This document shows positions 11,880 to 23,929 of a stretch of 64,000 nucleotides of DNA, one piece after another (the first letter of the stretch is position 1; each line of letters starts with the position of its first letter). This DNA comes from Oscheius sp. JU75. Taxonomy: Eukaryota > Nematoda > Chromadorea > Rhabditida > Rhabditidae. A program made the position numbers and the translations under genes. The notes beneath the pieces were generated by a model. It saw nothing but the letters and a program-made list of their open reading frames with translations. It was not told where the DNA came from and ran no database searches. Location of the stretch: NCBI GenBank assembly GCA_037178855.1, contig JASJZC010000006.1, positions 7,316,001-7,380,000 of the forward strand, given 5' to 3'.

Positions 11880-14800
11880 TTGTTCAGGCTCGAATGGTCA
11901 TCCTGTTGACAGAGGAAGTGTCAACAGAACCAGAGTACAAACACGATCAAACTATGAAATCTTAAATAGGAAAGTAATAGTACCTGTAGTATCATAAATA
12001 CTGACTAGATGAGGTTGCTGAATGACAGACTCGTAGCGAAGCATTGTCTGTTGACTCTCGCGGAAATGGAGGGAGCTATCAGTGCAAAACGCGTGTTTAA
12101 GATTAGTTCTCAGGGGCGAAGGTCGCAGTCTTATCAGCAGAAAGCAACACAGATTTTAGGTGCCAAAATTGGGGTTGAACTACAGGGCGAGCTGCACTTT
12201 GCCTACTCGAAGTAACTGGTAATGGTTAGCAGAGACTAAGTTCGGATCCGGCAATACTTAAAAGGCGTGTATCTGGAGAAGCAGAGATTATAAGGGTGAG
12301 AAGTTTCAGTGGCCGAGATTCAGCGAGACTGTTCGGCTACGCAGACAGTACCGACGAGAACTGATCTAGATAGGGATGAAAATTCTCTCTTGATAATCAA
12401 GTAAATAGCAGTATGGACATGGAGAAGAAATTAAAGTAAGAGTCTATACCAACCCCAGAACTTCTGAAACAAAGTTGTTTAGAGCAAAGAAGAAACTGTT
12501 CCCGCGGCACGTTGAGAAGAGAAAACTGATTGAGTTTGGCTCCTGTGGAGGACGACGATGATATTCTCAGTCTTCTCCCGGGGCTCTCGAAGGATGACAG
12601 CCATTGGATAGTCCGACCCCCGCCGCCCGCCCCTTTCGCAATTAGGCTGCGGAATCAGGAGCGACGAGCTGTTGCATGTATTATTTAGCGGAAACATCGA
12701 CATCGCGGTCAGCTTCCGATGAATTGGCACTTCTGTCAAGCAGAACAGCGGAAGATCGGAGTGAGAGCTTGACACTTTATGACAAGAAGAGTGGCCAATT
12801 TGGAAGGCGCTACCAGTTCAGGAGTTACACAGAAAGATAGGACAGTGAACACAGGACTTGCTTCAGCTGCTTTCTGTAAAGATCTATCGGTCTTAGTACA
12901 TACCAAATACCATCTGCCTGCCTCAAGGTTTTTTGACAGACTACGTTTGAGCAACGACCCGACGGAATTTCCAATCTCAGTTACAGAATGATGTAACTTC
13001 CTCGTTTATACTGTCTGTCATCACTCTGACCCCTTCATAACACCCTTTTCTTGTCTCCTTGCCCCAAAATTCCGACCTAAAGTTAAGTGCAATATGTTTG
13101 TGTGCGCGCAGTTTATCATGTCCCGAGGGGGCTCTTCCACGAACCAATCAGAACTTCTGCCACCAGTCCGAGCTCTCTCTTTTCCTCCTAATTAGACATT
13201 CAACCTGTCCGGAAGCAACCGAACCCACATGAGAGAGGCATGTTTGTTCAGGTGTCCTGGAGGTGAGAAAAATCACTAATGACAAGGGATCGGGTTGCTC
13301 TCTCTCAAGGCAGATGGCTGACTCGTAGTATGGTCACAGCGTGACGCAGATTGAGATTGGAGTATAGGAGATTTCGGGGCCACCTTATCAGAAAATACTT
13401 GTCCGTGCACAAAGGGCGAAGGGCGAAGAAGGCTGTAAATCAGCGCAGATAATAACGCAGCATCTGCCACTGCCTGTAAATGAGGAAGAGTCAGTCACAC
13501 CTGGCACCTCCTCGAGAATTGACTTCCGGTTGTAACAGGCGGATTGTTTCTGGAGGTGGCTAATTGCCCGGAAAAAGTTCATCACGCGCCCATTCCTCGT
13601 TATCTTTGGAGCCGTGATTCGTACCGATTTGGGTCACCAGAGAACAGTCACGGGAAAATTCACGGTCTTAAACTGTTCCAAGAATCTCAACCAAGAAACG
13701 TTTTAGCAGCTCTTGTTCCCCGGCTAAAATTTTTCGTCAACACGCCTTCTGATTTTCGAAATCTCTCAATGAACTGTCATCATTTCCGGTCCGGACTACA
13801 CCGACACTTTTCCCTTTAAAGTCGTCAGACGTGGGCCAATACAGTAAGCCGAAAGTTGAAAGCTGCGCCCCAACATTCTATCGCAGTCGATACGCAAAGA
13901 GTTTCAAATAATCTTCAAATAGAAAGTATCCGAGAAAGTAACCGACTTTCGATTTTTGTGTAGCTCTGATTATTGTATGGTGAGCTGAAACCTTTCAATC
14001 CTCGAATTCAAAACGGTAACAAAGCCCTCTTCTCATAATGTGCATATGCAAATCCGTCACGGAGATCAGGTCGCGAATCGTCCGAGACTGTGCTCGAGGC
14101 TTCATTAATCAATTTCACTGCTGCATGCTGATTTGGGCGCGCTGAGTGCGGCATACTAATCACTGAAGGACAAGAGAAGAATTCTCAATGGTCAGTCTTT
14201 GTACTGACAACAAATAACCTTGTTTTGACAGAATATAAATCTTCCTCGTAGTGTTACTCCTCTGTGAGGTACACCATGCATAACTAACCATCAATTTATT
14301 TCAATCAACGCGTTAAAATGCATACTCCGTCCAGTGCTAATTGTCATCGAATTTAAAACGGGAATTATCCATTTTCCCGTGAGACTTTGGTTCTGGAGGT
14401 ACTCCTCCTCTCCTTCCCACGACTTTATTAAATATGGGCTGTGCGAAGATTGGAATTGGATTTCTGGACCTCTCGCTCCTCTCGAAATATACGGTAGTCA
14501 ACACTCTCAATCGGAAATATTTGCTCATTACTTTGATTGAAGGGGCCACCTGAACGAAATCCGAGCGCGCTTTGGAAGGGGATATGAAGTCCTCTCGACC
14601 ATATTGTCGCGGTCACCAGAGGGCTAACTTAATTATGTTGCGAGAATGACTCTGAGCAATTAACACGACGCCGTCTCACAACATTATACCGTAGTCGTGA
14701 GTAAATGAGAGGGGCAGCGAATCGTCGGCCGTAAAACAGTTAGAGTCCATGAAACGGCCGTCAATCCCACGCCATACGGTGGTTAATATGAATCTTGGTC

Positions 14801-16190
14801 GTAAACACGGCATTAGACTCGTCGTTTTGGGGACAAGGAGGCAACAGACGACTGCGGGCATAAGAGATTCCTTTAGAATCATCTCGTACCCTGGGGTCTG
14901 GTTTTGCGTTAGGGCAGATTTGAGACAGTTACTCGATATGTATGCTAGAAGTCGGAAGAGGGTACAAATTTTCATCGATCAGAGCCAATTTGTAAAGAAG
15001 ATTCAGGATGACTGTCGTTTGGTAGTTTTCAATCCAATGATATACTTCTTCAGAATCGGTAATCAGTCCCAGACAGTTGATAGTTGAGTAGTATGGTCAA
15101 TGAATCTGAACGAGTTCCATTGAGTATGCATCCGAGAAAAGCACGTTTGATTGACTACCTGAACGAAATGAGAAGCAGTCGAGTCATTTCTAGACAAAGA
15201 TTGCTTGCAAATGAACGGTAATCTTTTTGAATAGCTCCCATTTGGTAAATATTTCAGAAAGTTTTAGAAATCGGCCGGGACAGTGGCTGAAACTGAATCT
15301 TCTCACTTTCGATATCTTACCCAAGAACTAAAGCTATGAGAATGTCCTTGAAGACTGTCTTCTACTCACAACCGATTGTCATATGCGCAACAGATGTCAA
15401 CGATCAAAAGAGATTCGGGTAATTGCAGGCTCTTGGGTCGGTAGGTCGGATTCTCGCAACCTGACACCCGATGACCGTCTTTGGCTCCAATTAATATGAC
15501 ATCTTGCGACTCAGCGGGTGTCGGTACACAATGTACTGTACTCCTGTTGGCGGTTCTTTTGATCAGAAAGGGGACACCTGATCGTCTGCCGGAGGGGCAG
15601 GGGGATATACAACTACTTTGATCACTTCTCAACTAGTATGAAACCCATAAAGAGCTCAGGGATAGGGAAGAAATCTGTAGTCTCTGCGGAGTAGTTAGCG
15701 CGAGATCTAGACGAGCAGCAAATATGCCAATTTGTCATCAATTACTGCGGGTTTCGGCAGTTATGCACCAGGCGGGAATCTGAAACGAAATATTCTGAGC
15801 AGTAAACTGTTTCTTTCCTCGGATTTGCCCTCAACATCATTTTTTCTCCGAATGAAGCTGGGGAAGAATTTCAAAATTCGCGGTATTGCTTACGGTAGCT
15901 GCGCGGTTCTTTTGACCTTGACGAGCTTGCACGTACGTCTTCTCCACTGTTTGTCAGCTTGTTTTTCTTCTGTTTTCTTTCATTTTCGCCATTTTCGAAT
16001 GAGGTTAGACGTGAAAAATAGAAGTAGACGGAAAGAAAAATTTTTTGTTGGTAAACTGCCCGAGAAAATGTAGAAAAAAGCGTTTTCAAGCGACATTAAG
16101 CGACTGATAAGCCTCTCGTTACATCTTTCTCTTTTCATACATCCTCTGACTTGTTTCATCTGTTTTTTTTTTACTTATTTTATGCATTTC
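11880..16190. other. Long non-coding stretch upstream of the pag-3/Gfi-1 homologue
   Basis: About 4.3 kb with no convincing gene. A plus ORF at 14749-15087 (112 codons) has a real ATG but no motif, no neighbouring splice sites that extend it and no codon bias, so I leave it out. The stretch should hold the 5' exon or exons and enhancers of the divergently located zinc-finger gene, plus the promoter of the IF1 gene at its right end. Confidence 0.45.
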
Positions 16191-16192
16191 AG

Positions 16193-16680
16193 ATGTCGAA
16201 TTTGCCCAAAATTCTGCCGATTGTGAACAACCTCGGCAAAATCTCCGTTCGCGCCCTGTCTGGCGGATACGGAGACGGAGCTGGAAAGGGAGGCGGATCT
16301 GGGGGTTATTTCATGCTTTTTCCCTTCTAAAGTCAAGTTTAGGAGCTGTCCGTGATGCTGGAGGAGCTTTCGGAAAGATGGAGGCAGCACGCGAGGACGA
16401 GTACTTTTACAAGAAGGTTCGTCTGGTTTTATGTCAGATCTAATTGTTTGTTCAGCAAAAGGCCCAGCTTGCGGAGCTGAAGCAGCACATTTCCGAGGAG
16501 ATCAAGCACCACGAGCAGCAGTTGGACAACCATAAAAAGGTAATTTTTTGAATCTTCTTAGCGATCGGCATCTATTATTTTCAAACTATAACGTTGCTAT
16601 TTTTCAACTTTCAGATCCTCGAGAGACACCAGCGTCGCATCGCTGAGATCGAGGCTGACGAAAAGAATACTGGCAAGTAG
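16193..16680 (+). CDS. mai-2: Mitochondrial ATP synthase inhibitor factor 1 (IF1)
   Basis: Exons 16193-16304, 16343-16416, 16456-16539 and 16615-16680 give 111 aa. IF1 binds the F1 catalytic head when matrix pH falls and blocks ATP hydrolysis. The N-terminus 'MSNLPKILPIVNNLGKISVR' looks like a mitochondrial presequence. A Gly-rich linker follows (GGYGDGAGKGGGSGG), then the inhibitory signature 'AVRDAGGAFGKMEAAREDEY' at about residues 40-60, then a long charged dimerisation helix with His-rich 'HISEEIKHHEQQ'. This matches nematode MAI proteins closely in order and length. The ATG follows a CAG acceptor directly, so the mRNA leader is probably a trans-spliced leader. The first donor reads GTTATT, which is unusual but required by the frame. 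Confidence 0.93.
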
Positions 16681-16985
16681 AAGAATCGACGCTCCCGATC
16701 CACGTAGTTTTCATTGTTTCATGTATTTGTCTAGATAAACGCTGTATTTACCAGTTTATTCAGTCTTCCGGTCTGTTCCAGGCAAGTTTTCATACCAAAA
16801 ACTTAGATATACAACAGGAATTCTCGTGGTTCTAAAACCAGTAAACGCGCCCCATTCCTTGCCGTCGTCGCTTCGTGTGCGACTGCCCCCGCTACGAGAC
16901 TCATTTGTTCTTCCGTTTTGAGACTCTTAGAATCTTTTCTCATTTGAAAATGGAATTTGTCTAATACTCAAAATGCAGATTTCTA

Positions 16986-19024
16986 ATGTCGTCAGAAGAC
17001 GTCCCGTCCGAAATTTTGCACAATTTCGAACGGAGCGAGGACAGCTATGTCGAGGAAGGCTACGATGAGGCTGAGAGCGGCGAAGATGGCAACAAACCGT
17101 CTCAGATGAATAATTCGGTGCGTTTTACTCAATTTTGTACGAAACGCTCGGTAACACATTATTGTTGGCTGAAACTTAAAGTATTCAACAAGGATCTTGA
17201 CAGAAATCTTGCACTTAGAGCAAATAATTTTTTTTTTGCAGATATACCTCAAAGAGGAGCCCGGAGAGGCAGAGGTTATGGTCGAAGATGGCAGTGTTGT
17301 TCTCGAAGATGGGACTGTTGACATGCCGACTCCGGAACTTGAACCTCGTGGTCATATGGTCAGACGGATAGTTCGTCGTGTTCGAGCGGTACTTTTTAAT
17401 CGTTTCCATATTATTATCGATCGTTTGCAGCCTGCAGATGGCGCTGGTCCTTCCAGCTCCATGATGAGTAACTCTTCACGCAAAATCTACGTTCGAAGGA
17501 AACGAACTCCGGAGGAGGAACTCGGTTTGCGGTATGAGGAAGATGGCTCTCCCGAAAAGAGAGCACCAGCTCCGCCCGGGAAACGTGGTCGTCGACCGAT
17601 AATGCTGCCTCTTGAACACACGGAGCCCGTCGCACGATCCGAGGCAGCTCGACGGACTGGTAGACCCGTTGTAGTTCATCCAGTACGTGATTTATGGCGA
17701 ATTTCACTCCTGTTCTTTCAGTCTGGAGTCGAATTTGTCATACCATCATCGCTTGAGGCACATCCCATACAACTGAGCGACATCATTCCGGACAATCCGG
17801 CCTTCGATATTCTCAAAGGTTCGTTCCCTTTCTTAGCAAACTTTGACAACTCGTTGCTTTGTTTTCTCTCGAAGTTAGAACAATCTGGTAACAAACAATT
17901 TCTGGTTATTTGAATGCCCCTGCCAAAATAATGCCAAGTGTGATTTGACCTGATTTACAGAAAATGACTAGGTCTGACAGCTCGATCGCGTATCTCCGTA
18001 CCAAGCTCACCGGACTAGTGCTACGAATACAGGATCACGATATCCCTTAGCTCTGGGCTCTTGAAGTTGCTAGCAATCTTGCTTGTTTAAACTGATTTGT
18101 GACCCTGATTCGGAGATTGCTCGAGTAATTTTAGAGAAAACGTATGATCTCCGACTCGGCTCCAACTACTAGTAATCCACCTCCGTTTCAGATGACGAAG
18201 CGATGCCCTACTGCTCCCAATGTCATTCGGTTCTTCGTACCTTTCACGCCCTCGAATACCACGTGATGAGCGTTCATTTGAAGTCAGTTGTCTTGTATTT
18301 TCACCCAATATCGGCATTTTCCAGATATCGCCCATATCGTTGCATGTTCTGTGTGAAGGAATACTTCTACACTGAAGATGAAGCCATCTCTCATCTGAAG
18401 TCGGCCCATATTGGAAAACCTATTCATGTAGGAATGTTCCTCTCTTCCTTGAGTTGTTTTCATTCAGATTATTCGCGAGCTGAAGGAGGAAAAAGAAGAA
18501 ATGTTGGCCAAATTCTTTCAGACCGTCTTTCTTATGGCTCGTGAAGGGGTAAGATTTTTCACTTTACTCACCAAATTGGCATTTTCAGGAAGAACTGACT
18601 CAACAGCGAGTAGAAGGTCTACAGCAAGCTGCCTATTATCAAATGCAAAAGTATCATAGGATGAGATTCAAGGTTCCGGAAGTAGTTGCCAGACAAAGGT
18701 GCGCCCCCTTCTAATATAATCGTTAATTACATTATCAGATCTCAAAAAGAAGTAGCCGTACAGACCTTCGTCACAATGGCTGCACCGCAGACGATGGTTC
18801 AGATGCCTGTCAAAACTTCAGCGCAATTTATGAATGTAAGGAGGGAACCAATCATCGGAAACGTCAAATTGGTCCAGCTACCAAATGGCGAGATCGTTCG
18901 CCAAGCCGTCAGTCCCGAGAATCATCGCTATCTTCTTAATCGCGACATGGAAATCGCTGAACACGAGGCCTATGACCAAATTGATGTTGTCGAAGACGAA
19001 CTCGGTCATCACGTTCACTACTAA
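16986..19024 (+). CDS. Two-finger C2H2 protein, 432 aa
   Basis: Nine exons (16986-17117, 17242-17388, 17431-17682, 17722-17818, 18192-18282, 18325-18427, 18468-18548, 18589-18698, 18739-19024) total 1,299 nt without a frame break; most introns are 39-43 bp. The N-terminal 200 residues are acidic and Ser/Pro/Arg-rich, probably disordered. Two adjacent C2H2 fingers, 'YCSQCHSVLRTFHALEYHVM' plus 'VH' and 'YRCMFCVKEYFYTEDEAISH' plus 'LKSAH', lie at about residues 214-265. A helical Glu/Lys/Gln-rich segment and a conserved-looking 'VKLVQLPNGEIVRQ' tail follow. Likely a nuclear DNA- or protein-binding factor; I cannot name an orthologue. It runs in the same direction as IF1, about 300 bp downstream. 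Confidence 0.85.
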
Positions 19025-19337
19025 TTGGAAATTCTAGTTTGTCAAATGGGTATTGTTGTGTTGTTTCACATGGAAATCAATCTATTCTTGCTTTGAGATT
19101 TGCATGAAACATGGAAATTTCCAAAAGGACTGTTCTGTTCGTAGGGCAGACGGCTATTATTAGAAGATAATCTACTGTGGATTGAGAGTCTGTATGCGTC
19201 TATCCTACGATATATATTACCGTTCACTAATGGTTCGAATACTAGTTTATTGGTTGGGGTATAGAGAAATATAGAAGGTGTTACATGATTACAGCGAGGA
19301 AGCCACACACTTACATACGAACACGCGAGCACACGAG

Positions 19338-19778
19338 TCAAAGGGTCCTCCTCTTGGAGGCGGGGAATCTGGTCAAAAGGTCGGGAGCGACATGTTCTAA
19401 GCGAATCCCATTCTGAAAAAGTCTGCATGAGCCTTTAGCACTCTGAAGCAGCATATAGCCGACAGACGCAATAATCAAGAAAAAAAAGTTGATAGCGCAA
19501 CGTGTTTTTGTAGCATGGTCGGTTCTTCTCAAATTTAGATTCAAAATTGACCGCATAGTCAGACTCACTTCGAGTTCAAGAATAACAAGACCGAAACCGA
19601 AAAATTTACTTACACCCGAATGGATTCGAACACAATGGGTTGTAAAAGACAGTAAAACCGTAGACATTTACGAACAAAGATTGTCGTCGTCAGGAATTGC
19701 AGGACGCTTATTCTGGTTCTCAGAAGGAAAGCGGAATTCGTTGCCGAATCCACGCTGCTGCTGAGTTGTGGCGAACAT
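19338..19778 (-). CDS. Small single-pass membrane protein, 98 aa
   Basis: Two minus-strand exons, 19778-19672 and 19527-19338, join through a GTAAATG donor and a TTTGAG acceptor to give 297 nt in frame. The first exon reads 'MFATTQQQRGFGNEFRFPSE' then a Pro/Asp-rich turn. The second has one hydrophobic span, 'INFFFLIIASVGYMLLQSA', at about residues 50-68, then a basic tail 'PASKRRTL'. The codon pattern and clean join support a real gene although each exon alone is unimpressive. With few positive residues before the span and a basic tail after it, the C-terminus is probably cytosolic. No family recognised. It is convergent with the two-finger gene. Confidence 0.6.
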
Positions 19779-19928
19779 CTCATATCGGAAAATGGAAATT
19801 ATTTGGAAAGAACGAAAGAACTACTTTCGGTAATAGTTCAGCAGGTAGCGCCTTTTCACTGCTTTTCTCATCTTTTTGCTTAACTTTTTGGACTGGTCGC
19901 AGCCGCTAGACTCCTTGCTCTTGAGCTG

Positions 19929-20157
19929 TCTCTTTGTCGAGATATCTCCACTTTTTCAAACCGGGCGCAAATGCCGTTCGTTTTCTTAAGTACAGTATTC
20001 TACAGAAAACATGGACCGGTTTTGGCACAGGGTACCGTATACCATACATTTATTTTAAAAAGCACTGGAGAACTAATTTTGAATTCCCGCCCTCGAAATA
20101 GGAAATTGGCGCGAGAAAAAAGTGGCGACGCCTTTTGCGTGCGCGTAACACGCCGCG
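19929..20157 (+). repeat. MITE-like repeat, copy A
   Basis: About 230 bp sharing the order 'ccactttttcaaac.gggcgcaaatgcc', 'cttaagtacagtat', 'gtaccgtatacc', 'actaattttgaatt', 'cgccctcgaaatagga', 'ggcgcgagaaaaa' and 'gtggcgacgcctttt' with copy B and with the inverted copy at 41286-41526. Its right end is the terminal motif GCGTAACACGCCG; its left end is degraded. No ORF. Non-autonomous DNA transposon by structure. Confidence 0.75.
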
Positions 20158-20385
20158 GTTATGAGCGTCGCCACTTTTTCAAACTGGGCGCAAATGCCGC
20201 TCGTTTCCTTAAGTACAGTATCCTACAGGAAATCTGGTTTAAATCGACTTTGGCACAGAATACCGTATACCCTACGTTAATCTCAAATGCGGCTAGATGA
20301 CTAATTTTGAATTATCGCCCTCGAAATAGGAATATGGCGCGAGAAAAATTGGTGACGCCTTTTGGCCTGGGCGTAACATGCCGTG
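20152..20385 (+). repeat. MITE-like repeat, copy B, head-to-tail with copy A
   Basis: It begins in the terminal motif shared with copy A (cgccgcggttatgagcgtcgccac) and ends 'gcgtaacatgccgtg'. The two copies overlap by a few bases at the shared terminus, so they arose either by insertion of one into the end of the other or by unequal exchange. The pair lies in the gap between the small membrane-protein gene and the fibrinogen/VWD gene. Confidence 0.75.
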
Positions 20386-20527
20386 TAAACGTTATCGTTG
20401 CACAACATGATCTTCTGGTTTTATCGCTCGTGCATGTGTTTACATTGGTAAGCTCAAAAAGGTTATTTATTGCAATCTCCCGTTTCAATAGACTGATATG
20501 TGCATGTGATTTATTTTATGTGGTCCA

Positions 20528-23500
20528 TTAGTGCTGGTCGTAGTTGGGGAAGTTCTTCGGGCGGAGCATGAGCCAGGCATCTCCGAGTGGGGATCCATCC
20601 CAGAAGAGATAGCTGTAGCCCGTCGAGTCGGAAGGCTGGTTGTTGCAAGAATAGCGAACTCCGTTCAAGTTAGCAGAACCGCATCGACTGGAAGTCTCAT
20701 CGAACCAGAAACCAGTGTTCTGATAGGTCAAGGAACATTCTGGAATTTCACACTACTCACGGCTTGGACCAATCACTTACTCGAGTCATTGCTGTCAAAG
20801 TTGTTGAACTTAGGTCCGGTTGCAGCTAGGTTCCAACGAGCCCAACCATCGTAGTAGGTGCCTTCCGTGCCTTGACAGACCTGTGGAATTGTCACAGCGT
20901 AGAAACTGGCGTTGTTTCCAACAGAGAAGTTCGGGTAGGTACAGTAGGTCGTCTTGGCAGCGTTTCCGTTACGCGCACAGCGGTACAGTTTGACCATCAG
21001 ACTCGTAGGCATCTCACTCGTCATCTGATTGATCAAATCCAGTCCAAGCCAAGTGTTTTGAGTAGCCGGATTACCGAATCCTGTCACGTAGTCACTAGTA
21101 TTCTTTCCAGAGAATCCATCAGCAGAATCATGAGACATCAGTGTCCAGCCACCGTTCTCTGAAAGTTCCTAATTACTGAACTCTCACAAACCGAAACTAC
21201 CATAAGTCATGTCACAGTAGACGTTGATGGAAGACAGAGGAGGTTGTCCGTTGACCGAATAAGCCGGATTGATGTTGTAAACTCCGTTCTGAGTGATTCC
21301 CCAGTACTTGTAGAGATCGGCACAGTGACGACGGGGACGGTAGTATTGACAGTCACGACCGGTGTAGAACGGACTGCAGGAACAGTTGTAACTTCCAGGA
21401 GTATTTGTGCAAATTCCTTGTCCCTTGTCCTGACTACAACTACTGGGGTTCTCAATGCACTCATTGATGTCAGTACAATTGTAACCATCTCCTCGGAAAC
21501 CTTGGTCACAAGTACAGATCATGTTTCCGCTCGAGTCTTTGCCACAATAGGCATACTCATCGCATACATTTAGCTGAACAGACTAGTTTACAAGGCCTTT
21601 CTCCAATGACTTACTCCGCTGTTGTAGGTTCCATTTCTGCATTCACCCCACAGCTGACAGTTGTTCGACAACCAATGTGCGTTGGCCGGATGAAGATTAC
21701 CGTCGGGATCTGTGCAACCACAGCTGTCGATGGGAACACAGGTCACTGTGCTCAGACTGGTCGTATCCAAGACATAGCCAGGAAGACAGGCACATCCGTC
21801 GGTACAGGGCATGTCACAGAAATCGGGAGAGGATTGATCGGCACAGGTAGCTGGACACGAAGAGGCGCAAGTCGTGTACTGAGTATTTCCTGGACAGGTG
21901 ATGGGACAACCGACAGTCGGAGCGTTACGCCAGTCAGAAGCCAAGACAGCATTGGGAATCATGCTCTGGCAAATTCTCACGAAACTCGTCATTATATCGC
22001 ATTTCTGCGAGCCGTGACAGACATCAAAGACACAGTTGTCAAAGTAGTTCATAATGGTGTCATTGCCCATTGCAGCACAGCCGGCAAAGACTCCCTGTCC
22101 ACTGGCAGCCTGTTTGATCGGATCACATGCTGTCACAGCTGGTTGAGTGTCCTGCAACATTAGCTCTAAAGTTAATAGCTGTCCTCCTAAACGTACGCAG
22201 TTGGTGTTGTTGCCAAGAATTTCACCAGTTATACATTTGTCCTGTCCGGCGCGCAGTTGCAGGAAATCGTTCGTGATCCAAGTGTCCTCGGCATGATTGA
22301 ACGAGTTCAGAGTGGAGGAAGTCGGCATGTGACCACTGACAATAGGATACACGGTTCCATTGCTAAAATAAACGATGATCTATCATGCTAAGAGGCGGAC
22401 TTACGCATAGACGACGTCGTTCTTGTAGTTATCGTCGTAGTTACCTGGAAAATGACCGGTTATAATCATTCAATGCCTTTGTCCCTTGTCCCGAAGTCTA
22501 GTAGCCAACTCACCAGCAATTCCACACAGAGTGTTGTTTCCACGGAATTCGGGGACATCAGGGATCTTCAACTCGAATCTATTATTTTGTTCCATGTCTT
22601 ATCACCTGGATACAGAGCTGTCCTCCGGTGGTGAAAGTTACCGTAACCAGCTGGTTGTTACTGACGTAGAAGGTTCCTCCCGAATAGGTCACAGAAACAA
22701 GAGCACCGCCCTTGTTTGGATAGTAATAAGGAACACTGACACGGTAGCCGTTGAAGTAGACATTCTTCGTGGTACGATCGATATGGACCTTCTGGTTGTA
22801 CATGGTGACCTCGATCTCGGAGGTGTAGGAGACGTGGGCTCCGCTCACGAGTTCACTTTTGGCTGTCACCTTATAGTTGTTGAAGTTGGTCAAATTTCCG
22901 CAAGGCATCGAGAAGATGTAAGGACAGGTTCCCTGGTAGTCGAGATGCAGGCCATCGAAGGTCGTGTAATGCGGATCTCCATCAGCACATGCCTTGACCA
23001 CCTTGGCTCTGCATCCTTGATTCTTGGGGTCTTCTGAAGTTGACAGAGCTTGTAAGTTTTAAACTTTGGTACTCACTTCCACTGTAGCCGAGTTGACAGA
23101 CACAGTTGGTCTGATGGTTCGAAACGAAGCAGGCAGCATTCTGTCCACAGGAGTTTTTAGTGCAGGTAATGTTCTTCTCACAGTAGCTTCCTCCGAAAGC
23201 ATCGGGACACTCGCAACTATAAGAAGTATTATCAACTTTCCCCTGTAAACTCTACTAGAATCTGCTCCATGGGTATCTGGGATCAGGATGACAGGTTCCA
23301 CCGTTGTAGCAAGGACTCGAGGCACAGATGTTACAGGTTGGCGCCGTTGGGGCGATTGTTGCTGCCAAATTGAAGGGGTCGTCACTCGAGGAACTGTCCT
23401 GAAATGTTCCCACTCTTTCTCTAAAGTCGTTTCATCCGATTATGTGGCCCAAAAGTAACAATGAAAAGACGGTGATATCGCTATCTTAAGAAGTCTAGGA

Positions 23501-23881
23501 TACAAAAACTCTTTGATTACGCTCTTTTTCGACAGACTCGTTCTGCATTGTGTAGATTCAGGAATGGATAAACCTTTCTGGCGTGAGCGGAAAGAGAGAA
23601 CTGAAGTTGTTTTGCACAGTAACTGTCCATGACTAGTGCGTAAAATCACAAAACTAACCTTAGAAAAAACTCCATAGTGGTTCAAACCATGGTCATGTCT
23701 TTGCTGATGAAGGTCGCGAATAACGTCCAGAAGTTCTTCCCTGGTGGCACAGGAGAGGCCCTCGCATATTGATGGATGAGGACTGAACACTGTTTTGTCT
23801 GCTAGTGTGAATAACAACTCACTCGGGAAGTTCAGCTGAGGCCAAACAGCCTAGAGCCACGGAGAGAACAAGGAGGCGCAT
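20528..23881 (-). CDS. Secreted EGF-VWD-C8-TIL-EGF-fibrinogen-domain glycoprotein
   Basis: About a dozen exons on the minus strand. The N-terminus 'MRLLVLSVALGCLASA' is a signal peptide. In order: a Cys-poor 90-residue segment, EGF-like Cys clusters ('CNICASSPCYNGGTC', 'CQLGYSG'), a VWD domain opening 'CADGDPHYTTFDGLHLDYQG', a C8 domain ('YFDNCVFDVC', 'ICQSM'), a TIL module ('CP.NTQYTTCASSCPATC'), calcium-binding EGF ('DINECIENPSSCS'), and a fibrinogen C-terminal-like domain ('ENGGWTLMSHDS' to 'WDGSPLGDAWLMLRPKN') ending at TAA 20528. VWD-C8-TIL units build gel-forming mucins and zonadhesin; fibrinogen-like heads often bind glycans. I infer a secreted surface, mucus or immune-type protein. 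AATAAA lies near 20465 on the minus strand. Some exon joins were not checked base by base. Confidence 0.9.
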
Positions 23882-23910
23882 TGGTCTGTCTCCTATCAGA
23901 AAGAGCCTTC

Positions 23911-23917
23911 TTTTATA
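23911..23917 (-). promoter_or_regulatory. TATA box of the fibrinogen/VWD gene
   Basis: Minus-strand GGGTATAAAAGAAGG lies 30 bases before the ATG. A start about 30 bp downstream of the TATA would leave an almost leaderless mRNA. No acceptor sits at the ATG, unlike many other genes here, so this gene probably uses its own cap site and is strongly, perhaps tissue-specifically, expressed. Confidence 0.7.
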
Positions 23918-23929
23918 CCCTAATCTCTT

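Noticed and set aside
14749-15087. 112-codon plus ORF in the pag-3 upstream region
   Set aside because: No recognisable content and no coding-type third-position bias.
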